Assembly (NCBI GenBank): GCA_047975325.1
Contig: JBKEDF010000089.1
Location: 1 to 64,000, forward strand
DNA length: 64,000 nt
Direction of reading: 5' to 3'
Source: JBKEDF01 sp047975325
GTDB taxonomy: Bacteria > Pseudomonadota > Alphaproteobacteria > Rhodobacterales > Rhodobacteraceae
Positions 9,004 through 17,436 of this stretch are shown here, one piece after another (the first letter of the stretch is position 1; each line of letters opens with the position of its first letter). The notes beneath the pieces are model-generated. The model did no database searches. It was not told the DNA's origin and saw nothing but the letters and a program-made list of their open reading frames with translations. Position numbers and translations under genes: made by a program.

Positions 9004-10407
9004 ATGGCAGTGCAGAAACTTTATGCCGGGACAAAGCTGCGCGAATTGCGCGGCCAACTGGGCATCACGCAAAAGAGCTTTGCACAAAAGCTTGGCATTT
9101 CCCTGCCCTATCTGAACCAGATGGAAAACAACCATCGCCCGGTTTCCGCCGGGGTGGTGTTGGCGCTGGCGCGGGAATTCGGGCTGGATGTGACCGAACT
9201 TTCCACCGGCGATGCCGAACGAATGGTATCCGACATGCGTGAGGCGCTGGCCGATCCGGTCTTCACGGCACCGCCGCCCCTGGCCGATCTGCGCCTTGCG
9301 GCCTCCAACGCCCCTGCCCTGGCACGCGCCTTCCTGTCTCTGCACCAGGCCTATCGGCAAAGCCATGAAAGGCTTGCCTCCCTTGATGAGGCCTTGGGCC
9401 GGGAGGACGCGGCCCTGCGCCCCTCCCCCTGGGAAGAGGTGCGGGATTTCTTTCATTACTGCGACAATTACCTTGATGCACTCGACCGCGCCGCGGAACA
9501 TTACACCTGTCCGCAAGGGGTGCGGAAGGATGTCCTGTCCACCGCGCTCTCCACGCTTGACAGGCTCGGTGTCGAATTGCAGCCTGCCAATGGCGAAGAC
9601 CTGCGCCATTTCGATCCGGAAACCCGCCACCTGCGAATCGGGCGCAGGGCTTCCGGGCCAACGCATCGTTTTCAGATCCTGCATCAGGTGGCATTGCTGA
9701 CCCAGAACGATCTGCTGGAGGCCACGCTGGATCTGGCCCAGTTCCAGACGCCCGAAGCCCGTGGCATTGCGCGGATCGGGCTTGCGAAGTATTTTGCCGG
9801 GGCCGCGCTGATGCCCTATCGCCCGTTTCTGGAAGCGGCCTCCGAGCTTCGCCATGATCTGGAACGGTTGGCGGAGCTTTTCAATGCCTCCATCGAACAG
9901 GTCGCACATCGACTTTCCACATTGCAGCGGCCCGGTGCCAAGGGCGTACCGTTCTTTTTCGTCCGTGTGGATCAGGCCGGTACGATCACCAAACGTCATT
10001 CCGCCACACGATTGCAATTCGCGCGTTTCGGCGGGGCCTGCCCGCTTTGGAACATGCACCAGGCCTTTGAAATGCCAGGACGTTTCCTGCGACAACTGGC
10101 CGAAACCCCGGATGGCCACCGTTATTTCTGTCTTGCGCGCGACGTCTCCAAATCCGGTGGTGCTTACGGCGCACCTGTCCGCCGCTATGCCATCGGGCTG
10201 GGTTGCGAAGTCGGCCATGCGGATCGGCTGGTCTATGCTGATGGGCTGGACCTCAAGGGCCGGTTCGAACCCATCGGAATCTCTTGCCGGATCTGCGAAC
10301 GCCCCAATTGTCACCAGCGTTCGGTTCCTCCGCTTGAACGGCCGCTGACCATTGACCCTGACCGACGCGGCACCCTGCCCTATCAGATCGGCGATACAAT
10401 AACCTGA
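9004..10407 (+). CDS. pccR: Short-chain acyl-CoA regulator PccR (ScfR family)
   Basis: A 467-residue transcription factor. Residues 5-65 are an XRE-type helix-turn-helix (GITQKSFAQKLGISLPYLNQ). The C-terminal two thirds resemble the ScfR/IrrE-like acyl-CoA-sensing region and include the cysteine-containing motif GISCRICERPNCHQRS near the end. The HExxH metalloprotease motif of true IrrE proteins is absent (LHQVALL at the expected place), as in regulators of this family. The start at 9004 has AAAGGGGGG upstream; a TTG at 8986 lies inside an operator and is unlikely. Members of the family in R. sphaeroides activate pccB in response to propionyl-CoA. The neighbouring pccB and operator repeats support this member rather than the paralogues MccR or RamB. 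Confidence 0.88.
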   Translation: MAVQKLYAGTKLRELRGQLGITQKSFAQKLGISLPYLNQMENNHRPVSAGVVLALAREFGLDVTELSTGDAERMVSDMREALADPVFTAPPPLADLRLAASNAPALARAFLSLHQAYRQSHERLASLDEALGREDAALRPSPWEEVRDFFHYCDNYLDALDRAAEHYTCPQGVRKDVLSTALSTLDRLGVELQPANGEDLRHFDPETRHLRIGRRASGPTHRFQILHQVALLTQNDLLEATLDLAQFQTPEARGIARIGLAKYFAGAALMPYRPFLEAASELRHDLERLAELFNASIEQVAHRLSTLQRPGAKGVPFFFVRVDQAGTITKRHSATRLQFARFGGACPLWNMHQAFEMPGRFLRQLAETPDGHRYFCLARDVSKSGGAYGAPVRRYAIGLGCEVGHADRLVYADGLDLKGRFEPIGISCRICERPNCHQRSVPPLERPLTIDPDRRGTLPYQIGDTIT

Positions 10408-10440
10408 CCAGCAGGGCAGAAAATCCCCGAAAGAAAGGCG

Positions 10441-12216
10441 TTATCGCCCTTCCATCGCGGCCGTCACCGGGGCAAGCGCGACCGAGGCGGCGTGATCCCC
10501 CGCCACCCATTCAAGCAAGGCATCCACGGTTTCCGGGCGGATCGCGCCAACCACCACCACCCGGCCATCCTGCGCGGCCTTGAAGGCTGCGCGGTCCAGG
10601 TAGCGGCTGATCGTCTCAACGCTTTCGCCATCGCCATCAAGCGCGCGGAACACCGTCATATTCGGCAATCCTTCGCGCCGGGCAATCTGTTCAACCGGGT
10701 TCAACCCCTGATCCCAGGACAGGACCCCGCGCCCCTGCTCCTTCAGAACGGCGAGCATCTGCTGGGCCAACTGGCGTTCCTGCTGCACCTCCCCCGCTTG
10801 CGGGATCAATACGGCGACGGCCTCCTGCAAGACCTGCGCATGCGTTTCGAAGGCAACTTCAAGATCCATTGGCGTCGCCTCTGGCGGCAGCCCCGTGGCC
10901 AGCATCACCACCTCCTGCCCGGCCTGGCGATATATCCTTTCGGCGCTGGTGGCATCGGATGCGGTAGGATCAATCGCGAAGGTTACCGGGAAGGGCAGCG
11001 CAGCCAGCCTTTCACGATCAAGTTCCGCCCCGCCCGTATCCAGTAACAGAATAGCAAAGACGGGCTTTGCCGCAGGATTTTCAAACTCCCGCGCATAGCG
11101 GATATGGGCAGGCTGGTTCGCATCTTCTTTTGCGGCCTCGGTGGCGGCTCCGGCCTCCACCGGTTCGGGCGGTACATTCCCGATACGCGGCAACCGATCA
11201 GCCGTCACGCCTTCGACTTCCCCGCTCAAGGGCGGCACGCTGGGCAGGGGTTCCGATTGCGGTTGCAGGATCACGGGGGCAGATCCGGACATCCCGGCAT
11301 CGGGGGATGACGCATCATCAACGGCCTCGGGCAAAGCCTCGGCCGTCTCGACAAGCGCCTGTTCTTCCGCCGTCAGGGGCGGCAATGGCGGTGCTTCGGC
11401 AATCTCGGGGTCGGGATCTTCTGTTGTGGTTTCAGGCAATGCAGGGGGATCATCCCGGGAAAGTTCCGGCGCCGGAATCTCCTCGGCAGGCGCCACGGGC
11501 GCCTCATCCATATCCGGCGGGGGCGTTTCCAGCATATCGGAAATCTCGGGCAGTTGCGGTGCTTCGGGGGGGGTATCGGGCAGCGCATCGGAGGCCTGCG
11601 GCTCTGCGGCAGCAAAGGGTAATTCGCCTTCAACGCGCGCGCCTTCTTCGGGGCCAGGATCAAGCCCATCCTGCGCCACAGCTTCTGTTTGGGCATCGTT
11701 CCCAACCTCGGGCACAAGGGGCGGTTCCTCCATCGGCTCGCCCCCGGCTGCCATTCCAACCGGTTCAGACATGGCAGGCTCAGCCGGCGGGCTTTCGGCA
11801 ACTGGCTCTTCCGAGACATCCGTTTCCGCCGTCATGGCGGTGTCTTCCTCCTCGGCGGGCTGTTCCATGGGCTCGGCAGGATCGGAGGACATAGGGAGTG
11901 GTGGGTCTTCCGCGCTGGTTTCCTCCTCAACCGATACCATTTCTTCGGCCTGTGTCGCAGAGGGCACCATATCGGGTGCCGACACAGTCTCCGAGGGAAT
12001 AATCGTATCGGCAATTTGCGGATCAGGGGCTATTTCCGTCTTCTGCGGAGGAGGCACCACGATATCGGCATCCTTCGCAGGGGATGTCGGTTCCTCCATC
12101 TGCGATACGGGCGGGATCGCGGGCCCCGGAAAAGGTGTGATCAAAGACACGACACCAAGGCCCAGCCCGGCGATAACCACACCCCAAAGCACGCCCGAAA
12201 AAAAACCACTGCCCAC
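10441..12216 (-). CDS. Divergent polysaccharide deacetylase family protein with long acidic linker
   Basis: A 591-residue protein from a GTG at 12216, with GGAGGT just upstream; an in-frame ATG at 12282 would add 22 polar residues and lacks such a site. A single N-terminal membrane segment (FFSGVLWGVVIAGLGLGVVS) anchors it. Next comes a linker of roughly 300 residues that is extremely rich in Glu, Pro and Ala. The C-terminal 200 residues contain FAILLLDTGG, PFPVTFAIDPTASDA and VSLAPVTAAM, the fold of the YibQ/divergent polysaccharide deacetylase family. It is probably periplasmic and acts at the envelope. It is convergent with pccR. The linker is low-complexity, so its alignment with relatives will be poor. 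Confidence 0.82.
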   Translation of the reverse strand: MGSGFFSGVLWGVVIAGLGLGVVSLITPFPGPAIPPVSQMEEPTSPAKDADIVVPPPQKTEIAPDPQIADTIIPSETVSAPDMVPSATQAEEMVSVEEETSAEDPPLPMSSDPAEPMEQPAEEEDTAMTAETDVSEEPVAESPPAEPAMSEPVGMAAGGEPMEEPPLVPEVGNDAQTEAVAQDGLDPGPEEGARVEGELPFAAAEPQASDALPDTPPEAPQLPEISDMLETPPPDMDEAPVAPAEEIPAPELSRDDPPALPETTTEDPDPEIAEAPPLPPLTAEEQALVETAEALPEAVDDASSPDAGMSGSAPVILQPQSEPLPSVPPLSGEVEGVTADRLPRIGNVPPEPVEAGAATEAAKEDANQPAHIRYAREFENPAAKPVFAILLLDTGGAELDRERLAALPFPVTFAIDPTASDATSAERIYRQAGQEVVMLATGLPPEATPMDLEVAFETHAQVLQEAVAVLIPQAGEVQQERQLAQQMLAVLKEQGRGVLSWDQGLNPVEQIARREGLPNMTVFRALDGDGESVETISRYLDRAAFKAAQDGRVVVVGAIRPETVDALLEWVAGDHAASVALAPVTAAMEGR

Positions 12217-12357
12217 ACAGACCTCCTGCCCGTTACTCGCCTTCCGCCTCCAAGGGCCGTCATTATCGCGGTCCCGGTTCATGGCAATCTATAGCGCCAA
12301 GTTGGATCCGTTCCACCCCCAAACCAATTCAGGGCAAGGAACGAGCGGTTTCACACC

Positions 12358-14037
12358 TCAATTGCGACCGGGATCGCGATTGGCCAGCGCCAGAAGCACC
12401 ACCGCACACAGCCCGACCCCCATCACCAGAAGCGCGGCCGGGGAGGCCTCTCCAAGCCGTTCAAGGCTGGCCTGTTCATATAACCGGGTGGAGAGCGTGT
12501 TATAATTGAAGGGTCGCAGCAGCAAGGTTGCGGGCAGTTCCTTCACGCAATCGACGAAAACCACCAACAGCGCCGTTGCGACGGACCCCCGCATCAGCGG
12601 CAGATAAACCGCGCGCAAGGCCCCCCCCGCACCGCGTCCAAGCGACCGCGCCGCCAGCGGAAGTGACGGCGGCACCCGCCCAAAAGCCGAATCCACCGCC
12701 CCCTGCGCAACGCCGAAGAACCGCACGATATAGGCCAGAACCAGTGCAAAGCCCGTTCCCGTCAGGACAAGCCCGGGATCCTGCCCCGTGACCACCAGCA
12801 CCAGATCGGCAAGCCGATGATCCAGCGCCGCCAATGGGATCAGGATCCCCACCGCCAGAACAGCCCCCGGCGCAGCATAGCCCAGCGACACAATCGGCAG
12901 AAGCCTCCGTGGCAGTTCCCGGCGGGCCATTCGCACGCCATAGACAAGGAACACCGCGCCGCCCACTGTCAGCAAGGCCGCCGCCACGCCGACCGTCAGC
13001 GTATTGATCACCGCCCGGCCCAGCCCGGGCAGAAACCAGGCCTCCGGATTGGCCAGCGCATGCGCGCCCATCACCCCGACCGGCAGCACAAAACCCAATG
13101 AAAAAGGCAGAAGACAAGCCAGCAAGGCCAGCAGGGCCTGCCCACCCCGGAGCCTTTCCGCCACGATGGGGCGGGTTGCGCGGCTTGGCCGGTGATGACG
13201 GGCACCGCGGCGACCAAACCGTTCCACCCAGATCAGCGCCACCACGAGCCCCAGGCTGACCAGGGCAATCTGCGCCGCCCCTCCGGCATTTCCACCCGTC
13301 AACCAGACCGAAAAGATCCCTGTCGTCAGGGTCTGGACGCCAAAATGATCCACGGTACCGAAATCGGCAACCGTTTCCATCAGCGCAAGCGCAACACCCA
13401 TCGCAATGGCAGGCCGCACCAACGGGATCCCGACGCGAAGGAAAAGGCCCCAGCCCCCACGGCCAAGGGCCCTTGCGACCTCATAGGTCGCGCCCGATTG
13501 TTCCCGAAAGGCCGCGCGTGCCAGGAGATAGACATAAGGGTAAAGCGCGGCAGACAGCACCAGGATCGCCGCCCATCGGGTGCGTATCGCGGGAAACCAG
13601 TAATCCCGCGCCGATTGCCAGCCCGTCAACTGACGCAAACCCACCTGCAAGGCCCCGGAATAATCAAGGAAATCCACCAGTGCATAGGCCCCCAGATAGG
13701 CAGGTACAGCCAATGGGAAAAGCAGCGCATAATCCAGAATCCGGCTTCCCGGGAAACGATACATCGTAACCAGCCAGGCCGTACCCGCCCCTGCCACCGC
13801 CGTCGTGGCCCCAACGCCCGCCATCAGAAGAAGCGTATTGCCCAGATAACGTGGCAAGACCGTCGCCATCAGATGCGGCCAGATATTTTCAACCGGGTGA
13901 AAGGCAATCCAGATCACGGCGGCCACCGGTGCCAGGACCACCACGGCAATCAGCGCAGCCCCCCATGACCAGAAATCGGGCCAGCGCCGCACCTTTCGGC
14001 CCGCCATCCCCCCCCGAGTTTCCGCGCCCGTAACCAT
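12358..14037 (-). CDS. Iron(III)-type ABC transporter permease (fused two-domain)
   Basis: A 559-residue inner-membrane permease with two homologous halves and about 12 hydrophobic segments, the layout of FbpB/AfuB/SfuB permeases. Binding-protein-dependent transport signatures can be seen in both halves: EVARALGRGGWGLFLRVGIP near residue 195 and AARSLGRGAGGALRAVYLP near residue 465. No periplasmic binding protein or ATPase gene is adjacent, so its partners must be encoded elsewhere. It follows the deacetylase-like gene's start by about 140 bases on the same strand. Alternative substrates of this permease class include thiamine or putrescine; iron is the usual assignment. A second ATG ten codons in (MAGRKV) is possible. 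Confidence 0.82.
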   Translation of the reverse strand: MVTGAETRGGMAGRKVRRWPDFWSWGAALIAVVVLAPVAAVIWIAFHPVENIWPHLMATVLPRYLGNTLLLMAGVGATTAVAGAGTAWLVTMYRFPGSRILDYALLFPLAVPAYLGAYALVDFLDYSGALQVGLRQLTGWQSARDYWFPAIRTRWAAILVLSAALYPYVYLLARAAFREQSGATYEVARALGRGGWGLFLRVGIPLVRPAIAMGVALALMETVADFGTVDHFGVQTLTTGIFSVWLTGGNAGGAAQIALVSLGLVVALIWVERFGRRGARHHRPSRATRPIVAERLRGGQALLALLACLLPFSLGFVLPVGVMGAHALANPEAWFLPGLGRAVINTLTVGVAAALLTVGGAVFLVYGVRMARRELPRRLLPIVSLGYAAPGAVLAVGILIPLAALDHRLADLVLVVTGQDPGLVLTGTGFALVLAYIVRFFGVAQGAVDSAFGRVPPSLPLAARSLGRGAGGALRAVYLPLMRGSVATALLVVFVDCVKELPATLLLRPFNYNTLSTRLYEQASLERLGEASPAALLVMGVGLCAVVLLALANRDPGRN

Positions 14038-14135
14038 CCGTGCGGATTACAGGAAACCGGTTTCCCTGTCCAGAAAGCACGTATACTGTGCCACAAGCCG
14101 ATGCAGACCCAAGTGAAGGATTGGAAGAACGGACC

Positions 14136-15008
14136 ATGCAAATCGTCTTTCACCTTGGAGCCCATTGCACCGATGATGACCGCCTGCTGAAATGCCTGCT
14201 GAAAAACCGCGATGCCCTGGCAGAACACGGGATTGCCGTGCCGGAGCCCGATCTCTATCGCAAACCCTTGCGTGAAACGGCGCTTTCACTGATGGGGGCT
14301 ACCGCATCGGAGGAAACGCAGGCCTATCTTCTGCAGGAAATCCTGCAAGGCGGCCCACAGGACCGGATCATCCTCAGTTGGGACAGTTTCATGACCTCCC
14401 CGCAGGGAGCCTTGCGCCACATGCTCTATCCCAATGCCGGGGAAAGCATGCAGGCCTATACCCGGATCTTCCCGGAAGCACAGGTTGAATTTCATCTGGC
14501 CATCCGCAATCCCGTAACCTTCCTGCCCACCCTCTTTCGCAAACAATCGGGCCTGAGCCATGAAGAATTCATGACCATCGATGATCCGGCAGATCTGCGC
14601 TGGTCCGATACGATCACCAACCTGCGCCGCCATAACCCTGGCGTGCCGATCACCGTCTGGTGTGACGAGGATACACCGCTGATCTGGCCGGAGGTCCTGG
14701 AAGGCATTTCGCGTCATCCAAAGGGGATGGAACTGGCAGGCAGCAACGATCTGCTGCAATCCATCATGACCGAAGAAGGCCTGACACGCATGACCACCTA
14801 TATTGCGGGCCATCCGCCGCAATCCCCCGCGCAACGGCGGCGCATCGTTTCGGCCTTCCTGGACAAATTCGCCAGACGCGAACAGATCGAACAGGAAATC
14901 ACCATGCAGGGCTGGAATGAGGAACTTGTCGATCATTGTTCGGCCGCCTATGACCGGGACATGGCAAGGATCATCGCAATGCCGGATATTACGGCAATCA
15001 CGGCCTGA
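14136..15008 (+). CDS. Hypothetical protein, sulfotransferase-like outline
   Basis: A 290-residue cytoplasmic protein beginning MQIVFHLGAHCTDDDRLLKC, with GGAAGAAC as ribosome binding site. The opening beta strand followed by HLGAHCTDDDRL, together with a later FHLAIRNPVTFLPTLFRKQ segment, recalls the 5'-PSB loop and the 3' phosphate-binding RxP pattern of sulfotransferase-like proteins. The loop lacks the usual GxxKSGTT form. Similar proteins occur in Rhodobacteraceae without known function. It is divergent from the ABC permease (98-base gap) and convergent with tdh. The sulfotransferase relation is a weak inference. Confidence 0.7.
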   Translation: MQIVFHLGAHCTDDDRLLKCLLKNRDALAEHGIAVPEPDLYRKPLRETALSLMGATASEETQAYLLQEILQGGPQDRIILSWDSFMTSPQGALRHMLYPNAGESMQAYTRIFPEAQVEFHLAIRNPVTFLPTLFRKQSGLSHEEFMTIDDPADLRWSDTITNLRRHNPGVPITVWCDEDTPLIWPEVLEGISRHPKGMELAGSNDLLQSIMTEEGLTRMTTYIAGHPPQSPAQRRRIVSAFLDKFARREQIEQEITMQGWNEELVDHCSAAYDRDMARIIAMPDITAITA

Positions 15009-15059
15009 GGATTGCCGACAACCGGCTTTCCTTCACATCAGGTCGATCCCCGGTCAGGC

Positions 15060-16097
15060 CTATCCCCAGTCCAGGACAACCTTTCCCGAAAGGCCGGAAC
15101 GCATTGCCGCAAACCCCTGCATGAAATCCTCCGCCCGCATCCGATGTGTGATGACCCGACGGATATCCAGGCCGTTTTCCAGCATTGCAATCATCTTGTA
15201 CCAGGTTTCAAATATCTCCCGCCCGTAAACCCCCTTGATGGTGATCGCCTTGAATACGATGCGACTCCAGTCCACCGGGCTCTTGCCAGGAGGAATACCC
15301 AGCATGGCGATCCGCCCGCCCATCACCAGTTCCTCGACCATCTGGTCAAGTGCGGCCTGATTGCCCGACATTTCCATGCCGACATCGAAACCCTGTACGA
15401 TCTTCAGCCGGGATTTTACCGCCGTCATGTCATCTTCATGGACATTGACAGGCACCACATCGGCCACCTGCCCCGCCAGTTCCAGCCGCGCGGGGTTCAC
15501 ATCCGTGATGACCACATGACGCGCACCGACATGGCGCGCAACCGCCGCCGCCATGATCCCGATCGGCCCGGCGCCGGTAATCAGCACATCCTCCCCCACC
15601 AGATCAAAAGAGAGCGCCGTATGAACGGCATTGCCCAGCGGATCGAGGATCGCGCCGATTTCATCATCCACATAGTCGGGCAGTGGCACGACATTGAAGG
15701 CTGGCAGGCGCAGATATTCGGCAAAGGCGCCCGGTTCGTTCACCCCGATCCCGCGCGTCGCCGGATCCAGATGAAACTTGCCCGCCCTGCTCTGACGTGA
15801 AAGCTTGCCAATCAGATGTCCCTCACCGGAACAACGCTGCCCGATCTCCAGCCCTTCGACATTGCGGCCGATCTCAACGATCTCCCCGGCAAATTCATGC
15901 CCGGTGATCAGGGGGACCGGCACCGTAGCGGCAGCCCAGTCATCCCAGTTCCAGATATGCACATCAGTACCGCAAATCCCCGTCTTGCGAATGCGGATCA
16001 GTACATCATCGGGCCCAATCTCCGGCACCGGCCGATGTTCGAGCCAAAGCCCGGGCTCCGGGCGCGCCTTCACCAGCGCCTTCATTTCATTGTTCAT
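15060..16097 (-). CDS. tdh: L-threonine 3-dehydrogenase, structural zinc site lost
   Basis: A 345-residue medium-chain dehydrogenase oxidising L-threonine to 2-amino-3-ketobutyrate with NAD+. The catalytic zinc ligands are in place (C42 in KTGICGTDVH, H67-E68 in ITGHEFAGEIVE). So are SGEGHLIG and the NAD-binding GAGPIGIMAAAVARHVGA. The region from about 92 to 114, where the Escherichia coli enzyme has four structural-zinc cysteines, reads LIGKLSRQSRAGKFHLDPAT and contains none. The gene overlaps kbl by four bases (ATGA), the classical threonine-degradation pair. A second ATG four codons in (MKALVKARPEPG) fits the usual family start. Identity is secured by length, motifs and kbl. Confidence 0.95.
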   Translation of the reverse strand: MNNEMKALVKARPEPGLWLEHRPVPEIGPDDVLIRIRKTGICGTDVHIWNWDDWAAATVPVPLITGHEFAGEIVEIGRNVEGLEIGQRCSGEGHLIGKLSRQSRAGKFHLDPATRGIGVNEPGAFAEYLRLPAFNVVPLPDYVDDEIGAILDPLGNAVHTALSFDLVGEDVLITGAGPIGIMAAAVARHVGARHVVITDVNPARLELAGQVADVVPVNVHEDDMTAVKSRLKIVQGFDVGMEMSGNQAALDQMVEELVMGGRIAMLGIPPGKSPVDWSRIVFKAITIKGVYGREIFETWYKMIAMLENGLDIRRVITHRMRAEDFMQGFAAMRSGLSGKVVLDWG

Positions 16098-17287
16098 GAC
16101 AGCACCCCCACGGCACGGCCTGCCGCCTCAAAGGCATCAAGCGCGAAGTCAAGATCCCGGCGTTGCAGCGCGGCATTCATCTGCGTGCGGATCCGCGCCT
16201 GCCCTTTCGGGACAACCGGAAAGAAAAAGCCGGAAACATGCACGCCCCGCCGCCCCAGATCAGCCGCCATATCCTGCGCCAGCCGGGCTTCGCCCAGCAT
16301 GACGGGGATAATCGGATGTTCCCCGGGCAGCAGGGTAAACCCGCGCTCCTCCAGCCCCGCCCGCCAATATCGGGCATTGTCGAAAAGCCGGGCACGCAGG
16401 TCATCCGCCCCCTCGACCAGATCAAATGCTGCAATTCCTGCGGCAACCACCGCAGGCGGCAGGGCATTGGAAAACAGGTAGGGACGTGCCCGTTGCCGCA
16501 AGAGATCAACCACCGGTTGCGGCCCCGCAACATAGCCCCCCAAAGCCCCGCCAAGCGCCTTGCCCAGCGTTCCCGTCAGGATATCCGCCCGGATGCCGCA
16601 ATGCGCGGGCGTCCCACGGCCTTGCGGCCCCATGAACCCGGTCGCATGGCAGTCATCCACCATCAGAAGCGCGCCATATCTGTCGGCAAGCGCACGGATT
16701 TCCAGCAAGTTCGCCAGATAGCCATCCATCGAAAACACGCCATCCGTCGCGATCATGATAAAGCGCGCGCCTCCATCCCTTGCCTCCCTGAGCCGGACTT
16801 CCAGATCCGCCATGTCGGAATTTGCATAACGAAACCGCCGCGCCTTGCTCAGGCGGACCCCGTCAATGATACTGGCATGGTTCAGCGCGTCGGAGATGAT
16901 CGCATCCTCCGCCCCCAGAAGGGGTTCGAAAAGCCCGCCATTGGCATCGAAACAGGCCGCGAAAAGGAGGGCATCCTCCAGCCCCAGAAAGGCCGCGATT
17001 CGTGCTTCCAATTGCCGGTGCAGATCCTGCGTTCCGCAGATGAAGCGTACCGATGCCATGCCGAAACCCCGTGTGTCCAGGGCCTCCCGCGCCGCCGCCA
17101 CAAGCACCGGGTGATCGGCCAGCCCCAGATAGTTATTGGCACAGAGGTTCAACATCTGTCGCCCCTCCATTTCCACATGGATCCCCTGCGGTCCGGAAAT
17201 CTCCCGCTCGTGCTTGTACAGCCCCTCGGCCTCGATCTGGCCCAGAAGATCTTGCAGATATGTCAGAAACGCAGCGCCATCGGCCAT
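16094..17287 (-). CDS. kbl: Glycine C-acetyltransferase (2-amino-3-ketobutyrate CoA ligase)
   Basis: A 397-residue PLP enzyme of the alpha-oxoamine synthase family. It cleaves 2-amino-3-ketobutyrate with CoA to glycine and acetyl-CoA, using the product of Tdh. Motifs include LNLCANNYLGLADHP, GFGMASVRFICGTQ, LLMVDDCHATGFMGPQGRG and TGTLGKALGGALGGYV, which carries the Schiff-base lysine. The ribosome binding bases GGAAAGGA precede the ATG. It is first in the kbl-tdh operon. A perfect 16-bp palindrome (17346-17361) lies about 60 bases upstream, where it would overlap a promoter. Length and residues are normal. Confidence 0.96.
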   Translation of the reverse strand: MADGAAFLTYLQDLLGQIEAEGLYKHEREISGPQGIHVEMEGRQMLNLCANNYLGLADHPVLVAAAREALDTRGFGMASVRFICGTQDLHRQLEARIAAFLGLEDALLFAACFDANGGLFEPLLGAEDAIISDALNHASIIDGVRLSKARRFRYANSDMADLEVRLREARDGGARFIMIATDGVFSMDGYLANLLEIRALADRYGALLMVDDCHATGFMGPQGRGTPAHCGIRADILTGTLGKALGGALGGYVAGPQPVVDLLRQRARPYLFSNALPPAVVAAGIAAFDLVEGADDLRARLFDNARYWRAGLEERGFTLLPGEHPIIPVMLGEARLAQDMAADLGRRGVHVSGFFFPVVPKGQARIRTQMNAALQRRDLDFALDAFEAAGRAVGVLS

Positions 17288-17345
17288 TGCAGGATCCTTT
17301 CCGTTTTTCAGGAGTCTGCCTGCAGCGGATCAAATAGTCAATATA

Positions 17346-17361
17346 ACGGAATCGATTCCGT
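17346..17361. promoter_or_regulatory. Perfect 16-bp palindrome upstream of kbl-tdh, candidate operator
   Basis: ACGGAATCGATTCCGT is a perfect palindrome with a central CG, as in many LacI-family operators. On the minus strand it is followed directly by TATATT (17345-17340), a plausible -10 element, which would put the palindrome in the promoter spacer 59-74 bases upstream of the kbl ATG. This is the expected position for a repressor of threonine degradation. No regulator gene is adjacent. It is too far from fabD (76 bases past its stop) and lacks a T-run, so a terminator is less likely. Confidence 0.5.
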
Positions 17362-17436
17362 CAAAAAGGATGTCTTGCCCTGAACCGAACTGCTACCCGG
17401 GACAGGACAAACGGGGGAAGCCCTCCATGGCATCGT

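Noticed and set aside
11141..12505. Long plus-strand reading frame rich in Ser and Gly, opposite the deacetylase-like gene
   Set aside because: It is the complement of the Glu/Pro/Ala-rich linker; the composition is a by-product of that low-complexity sequence.
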